Part shown: piece by piece, positions 16,728-25,844 of the stretch
How the letters are laid out: each line of letters begins with the position of its first letter
Position numbering within the stretch: the stretch's first letter is position 1
DNA from: Sphingobium xanthum
GTDB taxonomy: Bacteria > Pseudomonadota > Alphaproteobacteria > Sphingomonadales > Sphingomonadaceae
Direction of reading: 5' to 3'
Length of the DNA: 64,000 bases
NCBI RefSeq assembly: GCF_019737615.1
Contig: NZ_JAHKKS010000007.1
Span: 1 to 64,000 of the forward strand
Notes under the pieces: model-generated
Told to the model about the DNA's origin: nothing
The model's database searches: none
Seen by the model: only the letters and a program-made list of their open reading frames with translations
Position numbers and translations under genes: made by a program

Positions 16728-17357
16728 GTGCCTCGCGGCCGCTTCATCACGCTGGAGGGCGGCGAAGGCGTCGGCAAGTCCACTCAGGCGCGTCTGCTGG
16801 CAGCGGCACTGGCCGAGCGCGGCATCGAGACCGTACTGACACGCGAGCCGGGCGGAAGCGAAGGCGCGGAGGCCATTCGCGGGCTGCTGCTCTCGGGTGC
16901 TGCGGATCGTTGGACCATCCGCGCCGAGGCGCTGCTGTTCGCTGCCGCACGGGCCGATCATGTCGCGCGGACCATCCTGCCAGCGGTCGAGGCCGGCAAA
17001 TGGGTGATCTGCGACCGGTTTCTCGATTCGAGCCGCGCCTATCAGGGCGTCGGCAATGTGCTGAGCGATGAGGACATCATGGCCCTGCACGGCGTCGGCT
17101 CTGCCGGACTGCTGCCGGATCGCACCCTGCTGCTGCGCCTGCCGCTCGGGGAGAGCAGCGAACGGGCGGGCGTTCGCGATGCCGGCGAGGCCGATCGCAT
17201 CGGCGGGCGCGAGGCCGATTTCCATAGTGCGGTCGCGGCTGCCTTCGAGCGCTTTGCCGATGCGGAGCCGGCGCGTTTCCGCCGGATTGACGCAAGCGGC
17301 TCGGTCGAGACGGTAGGTGCGCGCCTGCTCGATGCGCTCTCCGACTGGCTGCCATGA
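16728..17357 (+). CDS. tmk: Thymidylate kinase
   Basis: 209 aa from a GTG at 16728 (VPRGRFITLEGG); longer upstream frames run into the carboxypeptidase gene. It converts dTMP to dTDP. The P-loop is FITLEGGEGVGKSTQARLL, followed by the dTMP-site DR(F)-type motif VICDRFLDSSRAYQG and TREPGGSEGAEAIR. It overlaps holB by 4 bp (ATGA), the standard alphaproteobacterial arrangement. Confidence 0.94.
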   Translation: MPRGRFITLEGGEGVGKSTQARLLAAALAERGIETVLTREPGGSEGAEAIRGLLLSGAADRWTIRAEALLFAAARADHVARTILPAVEAGKWVICDRFLDSSRAYQGVGNVLSDEDIMALHGVGSAGLLPDRTLLLRLPLGESSERAGVRDAGEADRIGGREADFHSAVAAAFERFADAEPARFRRIDASGSVETVGARLLDALSDWLP

Positions 17358-18346
17358 CCGACTGGCTCGGCCATGATGCGCAGATCCAGACGTTGATCAC
17401 GGCCAGCGGCGAGGCGCGGCTGCATCATGGCTGGATCTTCGCGGGGCCGAAGGGCATCGGTAAGGCCGGCATTGCCTATGATTTCGCCAAGCGGCTGCTG
17501 GTCTCGGGCGCGGGGCGCAGCGTGCTGGCGGACCGACTGGCGCCGAATGATGACGACATGGCGGTCAAGCTGCTGGCATCCGGCGCGCATCCCGATTTCA
17601 TGCGGCTCGAGCGTCTGGAACGGGACAGCAAGGGCGGCGAGGGCGGAACGCTCGCGCGGAACATCACGGTCGATCAGATTCGCGGCCTTGCCCGGCTACT
17701 CCATAGTGCTCCGGCGCTGGGCACGCGGCGGGTCGTGCTGATCGACAGTGCCGACGACCTGGAGACCGGCGCCGCCAACGCGCTGCTCAAGAGCCTCGAA
17801 GAACCGCCGGCCGGCGCCGTCTTCCTGCTCGTCGCGCATCGGCCCGGACGGCTGCTGCCGACGATCCGCTCGCGATGTAGAATGATGCGTTTTCAGACGC
17901 TTGATGATGACGTCATGACGATGGCGCTGGCCCAGGCGCTGCCTGAGGTACCCGCTGCGGAGCGTGCCCGGCTGATCGGCCCGGCCGAAGGATCGCCCGG
18001 TCAGGCGGTCGCAACGCGAGAGCTGGACCTACCGGCGCTGGAGCAATCGCTGGAGACGGTCGCGCGGGGCGGCCACGGTGCGGACACCGAACGGGCGCGG
18101 CTCATGAGCGCGCTCTCCGGCGTCGCCGCGCGGCCACGGCTCGAAGCGTTCGTGGAGATGGTCCCGAAGTTCATCGCTCGGCGGATGCGCGGCGCTGGTG
18201 GCCCAGCGCTCGGGCGTGGGATCGGCGCCTATGAAGAAGCGCAGCGGCTCGGGGCAGGGGCCGTAACGCCGTTGCAGCTCGAACCCGGCGCCTTGGTCTA
18301 TACGCTGTGCGAGACGGTGATGGATCTGGGGCAAGAGCGGGTCTGA
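17354..18346 (+). CDS. holB: DNA polymerase III subunit delta'
   Basis: 330 aa AAA+ clamp-loader subunit. Visible: HHGWIFAGPKGIGKAGIAYDFAKRLL (a variant Walker A, as expected because delta' does not hydrolyse ATP), VVLIDSADDLETGAANALLK, SLEEPPAGAVFLLVAHRPG, and the SRC motif in LLPTIRSRCRMMRF. It is translationally coupled to tmk. The role is assembly of the sliding clamp loader. Confidence 0.92.
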   Translation: MTDWLGHDAQIQTLITASGEARLHHGWIFAGPKGIGKAGIAYDFAKRLLVSGAGRSVLADRLAPNDDDMAVKLLASGAHPDFMRLERLERDSKGGEGGTLARNITVDQIRGLARLLHSAPALGTRRVVLIDSADDLETGAANALLKSLEEPPAGAVFLLVAHRPGRLLPTIRSRCRMMRFQTLDDDVMTMALAQALPEVPAAERARLIGPAEGSPGQAVATRELDLPALEQSLETVARGGHGADTERARLMSALSGVAARPRLEAFVEMVPKFIARRMRGAGGPALGRGIGAYEEAQRLGAGAVTPLQLEPGALVYTLCETVMDLGQERV

Positions 18347-18353
18347 GGGAATG

Positions 18354-18432
18354 CGTGCTCCCGCGAAGGCAGGAGCCCATCATTCAGCCGACAGCTTCAT
18401 TCGCCTTGGGTCCCTGCCTTCGCAGGAGCACG
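18354..18432. repeat. Palindromic intergenic repeat, family A copy 1
   Basis: Left arm 18354-18379 (CGTGCTCCCGCGAAGGCAGG...) and right arm 18407-18432 are inverted repeats with 3 mismatches in 26. Each arm also contains its own small hairpin around GAAGG/CTTCG. A second copy is at 24545-24632. It lies just downstream of holB, where it could act as a transcription-termination or mRNA-stabilising structure. Confidence 0.8.
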
Positions 18433-18531
18433 ACGATGTCTTGTTAGGCTAGGAATCGCCGGTCCGCACAGCTAGAGAGGCGCCAATCCAATCGGTCGAG
18501 GAGAGGCGGCCGGCAAGCTCAGCAGGAAACC

Positions 18532-20091
18532 ATGCCCAAGCCGCTCACCATCACGACCGCCATCGCTTATCCCAATGGTCGTCCGCATATTGGCCACGCC
18601 TATGAGGCGATCGCCACGGACGTGTTCGCGCGGGCGGCGCGGATGATGGGGCGCGACGTCTTCTTCCAGACCGGGACCGACGAGCATGGCCTTAAAGTCG
18701 CGCAGACCGCGCGCGGCCTGGGTATCACCCCACGCGAGTTTGTCGATGAGATGGCAAGTTATTTCAAGGAGATGGATGACCTTCTTGGGATCAGTTACGA
18801 TCGTTTCATCCGGACCAGCGAGCCGGTGCATCATGCCGCGAGCCAGGCGATCTGGGAAGCGATGGCCGCCAATGGCGACCTGTATCTCGATCGCTACGAG
18901 GGGTGGTACTCGGTCCGCGACGAAGCCTATTATGACGAGAGCGAGTTGGTCGAAGGGACCGATGGCGCCAAGCTCTCGCCGCAGGGCACGCCCGTCGAGT
19001 GGACCGTCGAGGAAAGCTGGTTCTTCCGGCTCTCCAATTATCAAGACAAGCTACTGGCGCTCTATGCGGAGCAGCCCGACTTCATCCAGCCCGAAAGCCG
19101 TCGCAACGAAATCCTGCGGTTCGTCGAAGGCGGCCTGCGCGATCTGTCGGTGTCGCGGACCAGCTTCGACTGGGGCGTGAAGGTCCCCGGATCTCCGGAT
19201 CATGTCATGTATGTCTGGGTCGACGCGCTCACCAATTATCTGACCGGATGCGGCTATCCCGACGATACTGAGCGCATGGCCCGCTATTGGGGGCCGGAAA
19301 GCGACATCGTCCACATCATCGGCAAGGATATCGTGCGTTTTCATACAGTTTACTGGCCGGCCTTCCTGATGAGCGCGAATTTGCCGCTGCCGGGGAAGAT
19401 CTTCGGGCATGGCTTCCTGCTCAACCGCGGCGAGAAGATGTCCAAGTCGCTCGGCAATGTCGCTGATCCCAAGGAACTGGCCGAAGCGTTCGGCGTGGAC
19501 GCGCTGCGCTATTTCCTGCTGGCGGAAGTCGGCTTCGGAAATGATGGAAGCTATAGCGCGGAAGCCATTGTTCACAGGACGAATACCGAGCTTGGCAATG
19601 CATTCGGCAATCTCGCCCAGCGCACGTTGAGCTTCATCGCTAAGAACCTCGAAGGCCGCCTGCCGGAGCCGGCTGCAACGGCCGATGACGAGGCGCTGCT
19701 GGCCGCCGTGCGCGAGGCCGTGACCGACATGCCTCGCGCATTCGAAAAGCTCGCGCCGCATGAAGCGATACAGTCCTGGCTGCGCGCCTGCTATGCCTGC
19801 AATGCCTATATCGATGCGCAGGCGCCCTGGGCCCTGCGCAAGACCGATCCGGCGCGCATGGAAGCCGTGCTGGCGACGCTCTATGTCGCGATCGCCGAAC
19901 TGGCGGTGGCGATCTCGCCCGTCATCCCGACCAGCGCGACGGCTCTGCTCGATCATATGGGCGTGCCGGCGGACGCGCGCGGCTATGGCGAGAGCGTCGA
20001 CTGGTACGAGAGCTTGCGCGCTGGAGGTTTCGTCCTCGCCGCGCCCAAGCCGCTGTTCCCGCGCCTCGAATTGCCTGCCGAGGCCGAGTGA
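18532..20091 (+). CDS. metG: Methionyl-tRNA synthetase
   Basis: 519 aa, the short form without the C-terminal tRNA-binding/dimerisation domain. Class-I signatures: HIGHAYEAIATD near the N-terminus and KMSKSLGNV at about residue 303. No four-cysteine zinc knuckle is visible in the connective-peptide region (GWYSVRDEAYYDESELVEG), so it is the zinc-free type. The tRNA anticodon-binding helical domain follows (about 370-500). Its TGA overlaps the ATG of tatD by one base (TGATG). Confidence 0.95.
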   Translation: MPKPLTITTAIAYPNGRPHIGHAYEAIATDVFARAARMMGRDVFFQTGTDEHGLKVAQTARGLGITPREFVDEMASYFKEMDDLLGISYDRFIRTSEPVHHAASQAIWEAMAANGDLYLDRYEGWYSVRDEAYYDESELVEGTDGAKLSPQGTPVEWTVEESWFFRLSNYQDKLLALYAEQPDFIQPESRRNEILRFVEGGLRDLSVSRTSFDWGVKVPGSPDHVMYVWVDALTNYLTGCGYPDDTERMARYWGPESDIVHIIGKDIVRFHTVYWPAFLMSANLPLPGKIFGHGFLLNRGEKMSKSLGNVADPKELAEAFGVDALRYFLLAEVGFGNDGSYSAEAIVHRTNTELGNAFGNLAQRTLSFIAKNLEGRLPEPAATADDEALLAAVREAVTDMPRAFEKLAPHEAIQSWLRACYACNAYIDAQAPWALRKTDPARMEAVLATLYVAIAELAVAISPVIPTSATALLDHMGVPADARGYGESVDWYESLRAGGFVLAAPKPLFPRLELPAEAE

Positions 20092-20873
20092 TGCTGGTCG
20101 ATAGCCATTGCCACCTCAATTATGAGGGCCTCGTCGAGGATCAGGCAGGCGTGCTGGCGCGGGCGCGCGCCGCAGGTATCGGCACGATGCTCAACATCTC
20201 GACCCGCGAGCGGGAATGGGATGCGATCATCGGCACGGCCGAGCGGGAAAGCGATGTCTGGGCGACCGTCGGCATCCACCCGCATGAGGCGGACAGCCAT
20301 GCCCATGTCGATACCGCCAAGCTGGTCGCACGGGCAGCGCATCCCAAGGTGATCGGCATTGGCGAGACGGGCCTCGATTATTATTACGATCATAGCGACC
20401 GCGCCCAGCAGCAGACGAGCTTCCGCGCGCATATCGCGGCGTCGCGCGAGACGGGCCTGCCGCTGATCGTCCATACACGCGACGCGGAGGACGACACGGC
20501 CTCTATCCTGCGCGACGAGATGGGGCAGGGCGCCTATCCAGGCGTCATTCACTGCTTCACGGCGAACGGCGAATTCGCCGACATCGCGCTGGAGCTGGGC
20601 TTCTACATCAGCATTTCCGGTATCGTGACCTTCAAGAACGCCAAGGCGCTGCAGGAAACTGCGGCGCGCATCCCGGCGGATCGCCTGCTGGTCGAGACGG
20701 ACTCGCCCTTCCTCGCGCCGGTGCCGCATCGCGGGCGGACCTGCGAGCCGGCCTATGTGGCGGACACAGCGCGGTTCCTCGCCGATCTGCGCGGAGAGAC
20801 GGTCGAGGAATTGGAAGCGGCGACGACGCGCAATTTCTTCACGCTTTTCAGCAAGAGCGCCCCGGCAGTTTGA
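20091..20873 (+). CDS. TatD-family metal-dependent hydrolase
   Basis: 260 aa TIM-barrel metallohydrolase; an in-frame GTG at 20088 would add one residue. Metal ligands are in VDSHCHLNYEG near the start, IGETGLDYYYDHS, IVHTRDAEDD, VIHCFTANGEFA and LLVETDSPFLAP. It belongs to the YcfH branch that typically sits after metG and holB. Members are 3'-5' DNases or D-aminoacyl-type hydrolases; the exact activity is not settled by sequence. Confidence 0.92.
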   Translation: MLVDSHCHLNYEGLVEDQAGVLARARAAGIGTMLNISTREREWDAIIGTAERESDVWATVGIHPHEADSHAHVDTAKLVARAAHPKVIGIGETGLDYYYDHSDRAQQQTSFRAHIAASRETGLPLIVHTRDAEDDTASILRDEMGQGAYPGVIHCFTANGEFADIALELGFYISISGIVTFKNAKALQETAARIPADRLLVETDSPFLAPVPHRGRTCEPAYVADTARFLADLRGETVEELEAATTRNFFTLFSKSAPAV

Positions 20874-20877
20874 CGTC

Positions 20878-21651
20878 ATGACATTGAAACTCGTGATGCT
20901 GGGGAGCGGAACGTCGTCCGGCGTGCCGCGCATCGGCAATGACTGGGGCAAGTGCGATCCCGCCAATCCGCGCAATCGGCGCACGCGCGTGTCGATCCTC
21001 GTCGAGAGCCCGAAGACGCGGCTTCTGGTCGATACCTCGCCGGACATGCGCGCGCAGCTATTGGCGGCCGACGTGATCCATCTCGATGGTGTGCTCTGGA
21101 CCCACGATCATGCGGACCATACCCACGGTCTCGACGACCTTCGTCAGGTCATGCATTTTCGCGGGACGCCCGTGCCCGGCTTTGCCCATCGGGCGACCAT
21201 GTCGAAGCTGAAGATGCGGTTCGACTATGCCTTCGACGGCGGGCAGGGTTATCGCCCGACGATCGAGGAGCATGAGTTGCCGGTCGGTGGGGTTACCATC
21301 GGCGACATCGCGGTGACGCATGTCGATCAGCCGCACGGGTCGATCTATTCGAGCGGGTTCCGCTTCGATTTCGAGGGTGCCTCGATCGGTTATGCGACTG
21401 ATTTCAGTGCTTTGACCGACGACATGATCGCGCTCTACACGGGCGTTGATTGCCTCGTCATCGATGCCCTGCGCGAAAAACCGCATCCGACGCATCCGCA
21501 TCTCGGCATGGCGCTCGATGCGATCGCCGCGATCCGGCCCAGCCGGGCCATCCTCACCCATATGGACCAGAGCCTCGATTACGCGACGCTCGCGGCATCG
21601 CTTCCCGAGGGCGTCGAGCCGGGCTATGACGGGCTCACCGTCACGCTCTGA
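20878..21651 (+). CDS. MBL-fold metallohydrolase (PhnP/RNase Z-like)
   Basis: 257 aa from the ATG at 20878, four bases after tatD. It opens with LKLVMLGSGTSSGVPRIGNDWGKC and carries the zinc motif WTHDHADHTHGLDDLRQV, then VTHVDQPHGSIYSSGFRF and ATDFSAL. This fits the PhnP-like subgroup of metallo-beta-lactamase hydrolases, which cleave cyclic phosphodiesters. Its place after tatD is conserved in alphaproteobacteria. Specific substrate unknown. Confidence 0.87.
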   Translation: MTLKLVMLGSGTSSGVPRIGNDWGKCDPANPRNRRTRVSILVESPKTRLLVDTSPDMRAQLLAADVIHLDGVLWTHDHADHTHGLDDLRQVMHFRGTPVPGFAHRATMSKLKMRFDYAFDGGQGYRPTIEEHELPVGGVTIGDIAVTHVDQPHGSIYSSGFRFDFEGASIGYATDFSALTDDMIALYTGVDCLVIDALREKPHPTHPHLGMALDAIAAIRPSRAILTHMDQSLDYATLAASLPEGVEPGYDGLTVTL

Positions 21652-21681
21652 GCGCGGCGGTGGCGGAAGGAGAGGATAGCC

Positions 21682-21867
21682 CTGACCGAGGATATCGCCC
21701 GGATCATCTACATCGCGCTGGCTCTGGTGCTGGTCGGCAGCGGCCTTGCCTGGCGCAGGCTGCCGCCCGGCAATCTGCTCAAGCTGGCGCTGATCTGGAT
21801 CGTCATTTTCGGCGTGATCGCTGGTGGCGCGGCCTATTGGTCCAGTTGCTGCGCGGCACCGGGCTGA
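21682..21867 (+). CDS. Small membrane protein with apparent CTG start
   Basis: 61 aa read from CTG at 21682: L(M)TEDIARIIYIALALVLV, then GSGLAWRRLPPGNLLKLALI and WIVIFGVIAGGAAYW, ending SSCCAAPG. GGAGAGGA lies just upstream at 21669-21676. Two membrane helices joined by a basic loop are clear, and codon bias is strong. It resembles the N-terminal membrane part that precedes a retropepsin-like protease domain (TIGR02281) in sphingomonads, but here it ends without a protease domain. Either a genuine small gene with a rare start, or a truncated remnant. Confidence 0.5.
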   Translation: MTEDIARIIYIALALVLVGSGLAWRRLPPGNLLKLALIWIVIFGVIAGGAAYWSSCCAAPG

Positions 21868-21963
21868 GGCGGGCGTTCGCGCGGGTGCAAGCCCGCTTCG
21901 TTCCCTGCCAAGCCTTGGCCGGGCTTGCTCCCTAGTCTTCCGTTCAGAGGAGAAGGAGGGTCG

Positions 21964-23604
21964 ATGCCGGTCTTGGAGTTTGATTATGTAGTGGTCGGCG
22001 GCGGTTCGTCCGGCGCGGCACTGGCGGCGCGGCTTTCCGAGCGCGAGGACCGCACCGTGGCCCTGCTCGAGGCGGGCGGCAACGACACGCATCCCTTCAT
22101 CCATGTGCCCTCGGGCGTTGCGGCGGCGATCAACACCAAGTCGCTCAACTGGCGCTTCGAGACAGTGCCGCAGCCGGGCATGGCCGGGCGGCGCATCGGC
22201 GTGCCCCGTGGCAAGGTGCTCGGCGGCTCAGGGCAGATCAACGGCATGGTCTATTTCCGAGGCCACCCGACCGATTTCGACACCTGGGACGATATGGGCG
22301 CCAAGGGCTGGAGCTATCGCGAGGTGCTCCCCTATTTCACGCGCAACGAGAATAACGAGGATTTCCCGGAGTCCGTGTTTCACGGCAAAGGCGGGCCGAT
22401 CAACGTCAAGTTCGTGCGCAATCCCAATCAGCTGAACTATGATTATATGGCGGCTTTGGCTTCGCTCCAGTTCCCGGCGCGAGCGGACTTCAACGGGCCG
22501 GACAGCGAAGGCTATGGCTTCCGTCAGGGCCTGATCCGCGACGGCCTGCGCGAATCCACGGCGCGATCGATGCTCTGGCCCGCCGCGAAGAGCCGGCGTA
22601 ATCTCAGCGTTCTGACGCAGGCACAGGTGGCGCGCATCCTGTTCGAGGGCAAGCGCGCGACCGGCGTGCTGCTGACCGATGGGCGCGAGATCAGCGCGAG
22701 GGCGGAAGTCGTGCTGTGCGCCGGCGCGGTCCAGTCGCCACAGATCCTGCTGGCCTCGGGCGTCGGCCCTGGCGCCCATCTGCGCGAGCTTGGCGTCGAT
22801 ATTGTCCACGATCTGCCCGGCGTCGGCGGCAATTATCACGACCATGTCGCCTGCCCGATCCATATGGAAACGGACAATATCACCTCCTATGGCGTGAGCT
22901 GGAAGGCGCTGCCGCGCGGCGCCTGGAACGTCATCCAGTATCTCTGGAACCGGACCGGGCCGTTCGCCGGCAATGTCTTCGAGTCCGTCGCCTTCCTGAA
23001 GACCGAACCGTCGCTCTCCAAGCCGGACGTGCAGTTCGTGTTCCAGCCGGCCAAGCGGCTGACGACCAAGATCCCGCTGCCGATCGGCCATGGCTATGCG
23101 ATCAGCCCGGTCGGCCTCTACCCGAAGGCGCGCGGCACGTTGCGGCTTGCCTCGGCGGACGTGCGCGACGCGCCGCTGATCGATCCGCAACTTCTCTCGG
23201 TCGAGGACGACATCGAGACGCTGGTTCGCGCGCTCAGGATCGCGCGCCGCGCCTTCCAGGCGCCGAGCTTCGAGAAATATCAGGGCGTCGAAGTCGCTCC
23301 CGGTCCGGACGTGCAGAGCGACGAGGACATCAAGGCCTTCATCCGCTCGGCCGGCTACACCGTCCATCACCCGGGCGGGACCTGCCGCATGGGCACGGAC
23401 AAGGACGCCGTGGTCGATCCCGATCTCAAGTTGCACGGCATCGAAGGGCTGCGCGTCGCGGATGCCTCGGTGATGCCGATGATGGTCGGCGGCAACAGCA
23501 ATGCCGCCTGCGTCATGATCGGCGAGCGCGGGGCAGACAAGATCCTCGGCAAGCCCGCTTTGCCGGCGGCCGTGCTGCCGCCGGAGTCGGTTGCTCGGAA
23601 ATGA
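21964..23604 (+). CDS. GMC-family FAD-dependent oxidoreductase (alcohol dehydrogenase type)
   Basis: 546 aa from the ATG at 21964 behind AGAAGGAGGG. The Rossmann FAD motif is YVVVGGGSSGAALAARLSE; GMC signature 1 is GKVLGGSGQINGMVYFRG and signature 2 is GAVQSPQILLASGVGPG. The catalytic His/Asn pair is in YTVHHPGGTCRMG and VGGNSNAACVMIGERGAD. It oxidises alcohols to aldehydes; relatives include choline dehydrogenase and lignin-dimer alcohol oxidases. No signal peptide is visible, so it is probably cytoplasmic. It is the first gene of the long co-directional accessory cluster and may set its promoter. Confidence 0.92.
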   Translation: MPVLEFDYVVVGGGSSGAALAARLSEREDRTVALLEAGGNDTHPFIHVPSGVAAAINTKSLNWRFETVPQPGMAGRRIGVPRGKVLGGSGQINGMVYFRGHPTDFDTWDDMGAKGWSYREVLPYFTRNENNEDFPESVFHGKGGPINVKFVRNPNQLNYDYMAALASLQFPARADFNGPDSEGYGFRQGLIRDGLRESTARSMLWPAAKSRRNLSVLTQAQVARILFEGKRATGVLLTDGREISARAEVVLCAGAVQSPQILLASGVGPGAHLRELGVDIVHDLPGVGGNYHDHVACPIHMETDNITSYGVSWKALPRGAWNVIQYLWNRTGPFAGNVFESVAFLKTEPSLSKPDVQFVFQPAKRLTTKIPLPIGHGYAISPVGLYPKARGTLRLASADVRDAPLIDPQLLSVEDDIETLVRALRIARRAFQAPSFEKYQGVEVAPGPDVQSDEDIKAFIRSAGYTVHHPGGTCRMGTDKDAVVDPDLKLHGIEGLRVADASVMPMMVGGNSNAACVMIGERGADKILGKPALPAAVLPPESVARK

Positions 23605-23629
23605 TAGAAAATCGTTCCAGGAGAGTGTG

Positions 23630-24526
23630 ATGGCAGTCGAACATATGAGAAGTTGGAAGATCGGTGACGTGACCGTCACGCGGATCGTCGAGCTCTGGAA
23701 CTTCACAGATCATATCAACATGACCATCTCGGACGCCGAGCCCGAGGAAGTCATCGCGATGGAATGGCTGCACCCGCATTATGCGACGCCGGACGGTCAG
23801 CAGAAGATGAACTTCCAGGGCTTCATCGTGCAGACGCCGACGATGAACGTGATGCTGGACACGTGCATTGGCAATGGCCGCGACCGGTTCTTCGACGTGT
23901 TCCGCGACCTCAACACCAGCTATCTCGAGGATCTCGGCACACTCGGCCTGAAGCGCGAGGACATCGATATCGTGCTCTGCACGCACCTCCATTTCGACCA
24001 TGTCGGATGGAACACATACTGGAACGGCACGGAATGGGCGCCGACCTTCCCCAATGCGCGCTACCTGTTCGGCAAGACCGAGTTCGCCGCATGGGAGGAA
24101 ATGCGCAGCCATGACGATCACGGCCTGCATGACGTGCGTCATTTCATCGATTGCATCGATCCGATCATGAAGCTCGGTATGGCCGACCTGATCGACACCG
24201 ATCATCGGCTCAGCACCGAGCTGTGGGTGGAGCCGAGCCACGGCCATACGCCGGGCCATATCCATCTCTGCATTGAGTCCAACGGCGAGCGCGGCGTGAT
24301 CACCGGCGATCTCATGCATCACCCGATCCAGACAGCTTTACCTTATCGCCCTGCGCGGTTCGACATGGACCCGGTGGCGGGCGAGGCGACGCGGGTCGGC
24401 TTCGTGAACAAGTATCGCGACAGCGGTGTGCTGGTGATCGGCGCGCACTTCGCCGATCCGACGGCGGGTTGGATCAAGAGCGAAGGCGACGGCCAGCGCT
24501 TCTTCGGTGTGGGGTTGGAGGAGTGA
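23630..24526 (+). CDS. MBL-fold metallohydrolase
   Basis: 298 aa from the ATG at 23630. Zinc ligands: CTHLHFDHVGWNTYW (HxHxDH), WVEPSHGHTPGHIHLC and VITGDLMHHPIQ. This is the general glyoxalase-II/lactonase type, related to proteins that open lactones or esters. The gene follows the GMC gene by 25 bases. In this cluster it may hydrolyse a lactone or ester produced by oxidation; this is inference from context. Confidence 0.85.
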   Translation: MAVEHMRSWKIGDVTVTRIVELWNFTDHINMTISDAEPEEVIAMEWLHPHYATPDGQQKMNFQGFIVQTPTMNVMLDTCIGNGRDRFFDVFRDLNTSYLEDLGTLGLKREDIDIVLCTHLHFDHVGWNTYWNGTEWAPTFPNARYLFGKTEFAAWEEMRSHDDHGLHDVRHFIDCIDPIMKLGMADLIDTDHRLSTELWVEPSHGHTPGHIHLCIESNGERGVITGDLMHHPIQTALPYRPARFDMDPVAGEATRVGFVNKYRDSGVLVIGAHFADPTAGWIKSEGDGQRFFGVGLEE

Positions 24527-24544
24527 CGCCCGCTCCAAACACCG

Positions 24545-24632
24545 CCGTGCTCCTGCAAAGGCAGGAGTCCAGGGCGCGGCAGGCTGACATGGCGCTCATG
24601 CGCGCTGGGTTCCTGCCTTCGCAGGAACACGG
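24545..24632. repeat. Palindromic intergenic repeat, family A copy 2
   Basis: Arms at 24545-24572 (CCGTGCTCCTGCAAAGGCAG...) and 24605-24632 are inverted repeats with 4 mismatches in 28. They are close relatives of the arms at 18354-18432. The element fills the gap between the MBL gene and the P450 gene inside the catabolic cluster and could uncouple their expression. Confidence 0.8.
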
Positions 24633-24658
24633 TTCATCTCATGAAGGGCTGCGCTGAA

Positions 24659-25843
24659 ATGTCTCGCGAAATCCCCGAATATCCGCTCGACATTTTCACG
24701 CACGACGCCGTGCGCAACGCCAACGCGATCGATGACGCCTTGCGCGAATTCTCGCCCGCCGTGCGACTTGCCGACGGCACTGTGATGATCGGGCGGCATG
24801 AGCATGTCGCCGCCGGTCTGATGGACTGGAAAAGCTTCAGTTCGACCTCGCGCCCCTGGCACGATCCGACCTCGCTGCGTCCGGAAATCCTGCTGACCGA
24901 TGATCCGCCGGCGCACACGCGCGTTCGCCGAGTGATCGGAGATGCCTTATCGCCGAGAACGTTAGACGCCATGCGCGGCATCTTTACAGCCGGTGCAGAG
25001 AAGCTCGTGGCAGAGCTGAAAAGCGATAGCGAAAAACCGATCGATGCCGTGACCGAGGTGACCCGCAAGTTCGTCTATGACGTGTTTCCGGACTCCCTCG
25101 GCCTGCCGCATGGCAATCGCGACCATATGACCGGCTTCTCGAACATGGTCTGGGCCACGATGGGACCGGAGAACGAGCTGTTCCGCGAGGCCATGGCTGA
25201 GGATTTCGGGCCGGTGCTGCAATGGCTGGACGAAGTCGGCGAGCGCGACGGACTGGAGCCGGACGGGTTCGGCATGCTGCTCTTCAAGGCGGCCGACGAA
25301 GGCAAGATCACGGCGGCCGAGGCCAAGCTGCTCCTGCTGACGATCCTCTCGGCCGGGACGGACACCACCTACATCACCATGGCCAATGCCCTGCGCGCCT
25401 GGGCCGAATATCCCGAGGAATTCGAGAAGGTGAAGGCGGACCCGAAGCTGGTGCGCAATGCCTTCGACGAAAGCCTGCGCTGGGACAGCCCCTCGCGCAT
25501 GGCGGGCCGCATTACCACGGTCGATGTGCCGATCGACGATATGGTCGTGCCAGCCGGCACGCGCGTCGGCCTCATGTTCGCCGCCGCCAATCGCGATCCG
25601 CGCTTCTGGGATGATCCGCTGACCTATAAAGTCGGGCGAGATCTGAAGCATAGCCTCGGTTTTGGATATGGCGTCCACGCCTGCGTCGGCCGCACTCTGG
25701 CCTATATGGAAGCCGATGCGTTGTTCGGCGCTTTGGTCCGCGAGATCGACTCGATCGAGCTGGTCGGCGCGGTCGAGCCGTGGATGACGACGGTCGGCCA
25801 TGGCCCGGCCAAGGTGCCGGTGAAGCTGCACTTCAAGGGATAG
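24659..25843 (+). CDS. Cytochrome P450, CYP199-like
   Basis: 394 aa from the ATG at 24659 (an ATG at 24641 would add six residues). Class-I bacterial P450 features: the haem loop FGYGVHACVG with the cysteine ligand at residue 342, the I-helix oxygen-activation motif AGTDTT, ExxR in DESLRWDSPSR, and DDPPAHTRVRRVIGDALSPRT. Stretches such as VFPDSLGLPHGNRDHM and GPENELFREAMAEDFGPVLQ resemble CYP199 enzymes that demethylate 4-methoxybenzoate-type aromatics. No ferredoxin or ferredoxin-reductase gene is adjacent, so electrons must come from partners elsewhere. The substrate is not known. Confidence 0.9.
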   Translation: MSREIPEYPLDIFTHDAVRNANAIDDALREFSPAVRLADGTVMIGRHEHVAAGLMDWKSFSSTSRPWHDPTSLRPEILLTDDPPAHTRVRRVIGDALSPRTLDAMRGIFTAGAEKLVAELKSDSEKPIDAVTEVTRKFVYDVFPDSLGLPHGNRDHMTGFSNMVWATMGPENELFREAMAEDFGPVLQWLDEVGERDGLEPDGFGMLLFKAADEGKITAAEAKLLLLTILSAGTDTTYITMANALRAWAEYPEEFEKVKADPKLVRNAFDESLRWDSPSRMAGRITTVDVPIDDMVVPAGTRVGLMFAAANRDPRFWDDPLTYKVGRDLKHSLGFGYGVHACVGRTLAYMEADALFGALVREIDSIELVGAVEPWMTTVGHGPAKVPVKLHFKG

Positions 25844-25844
25844 G

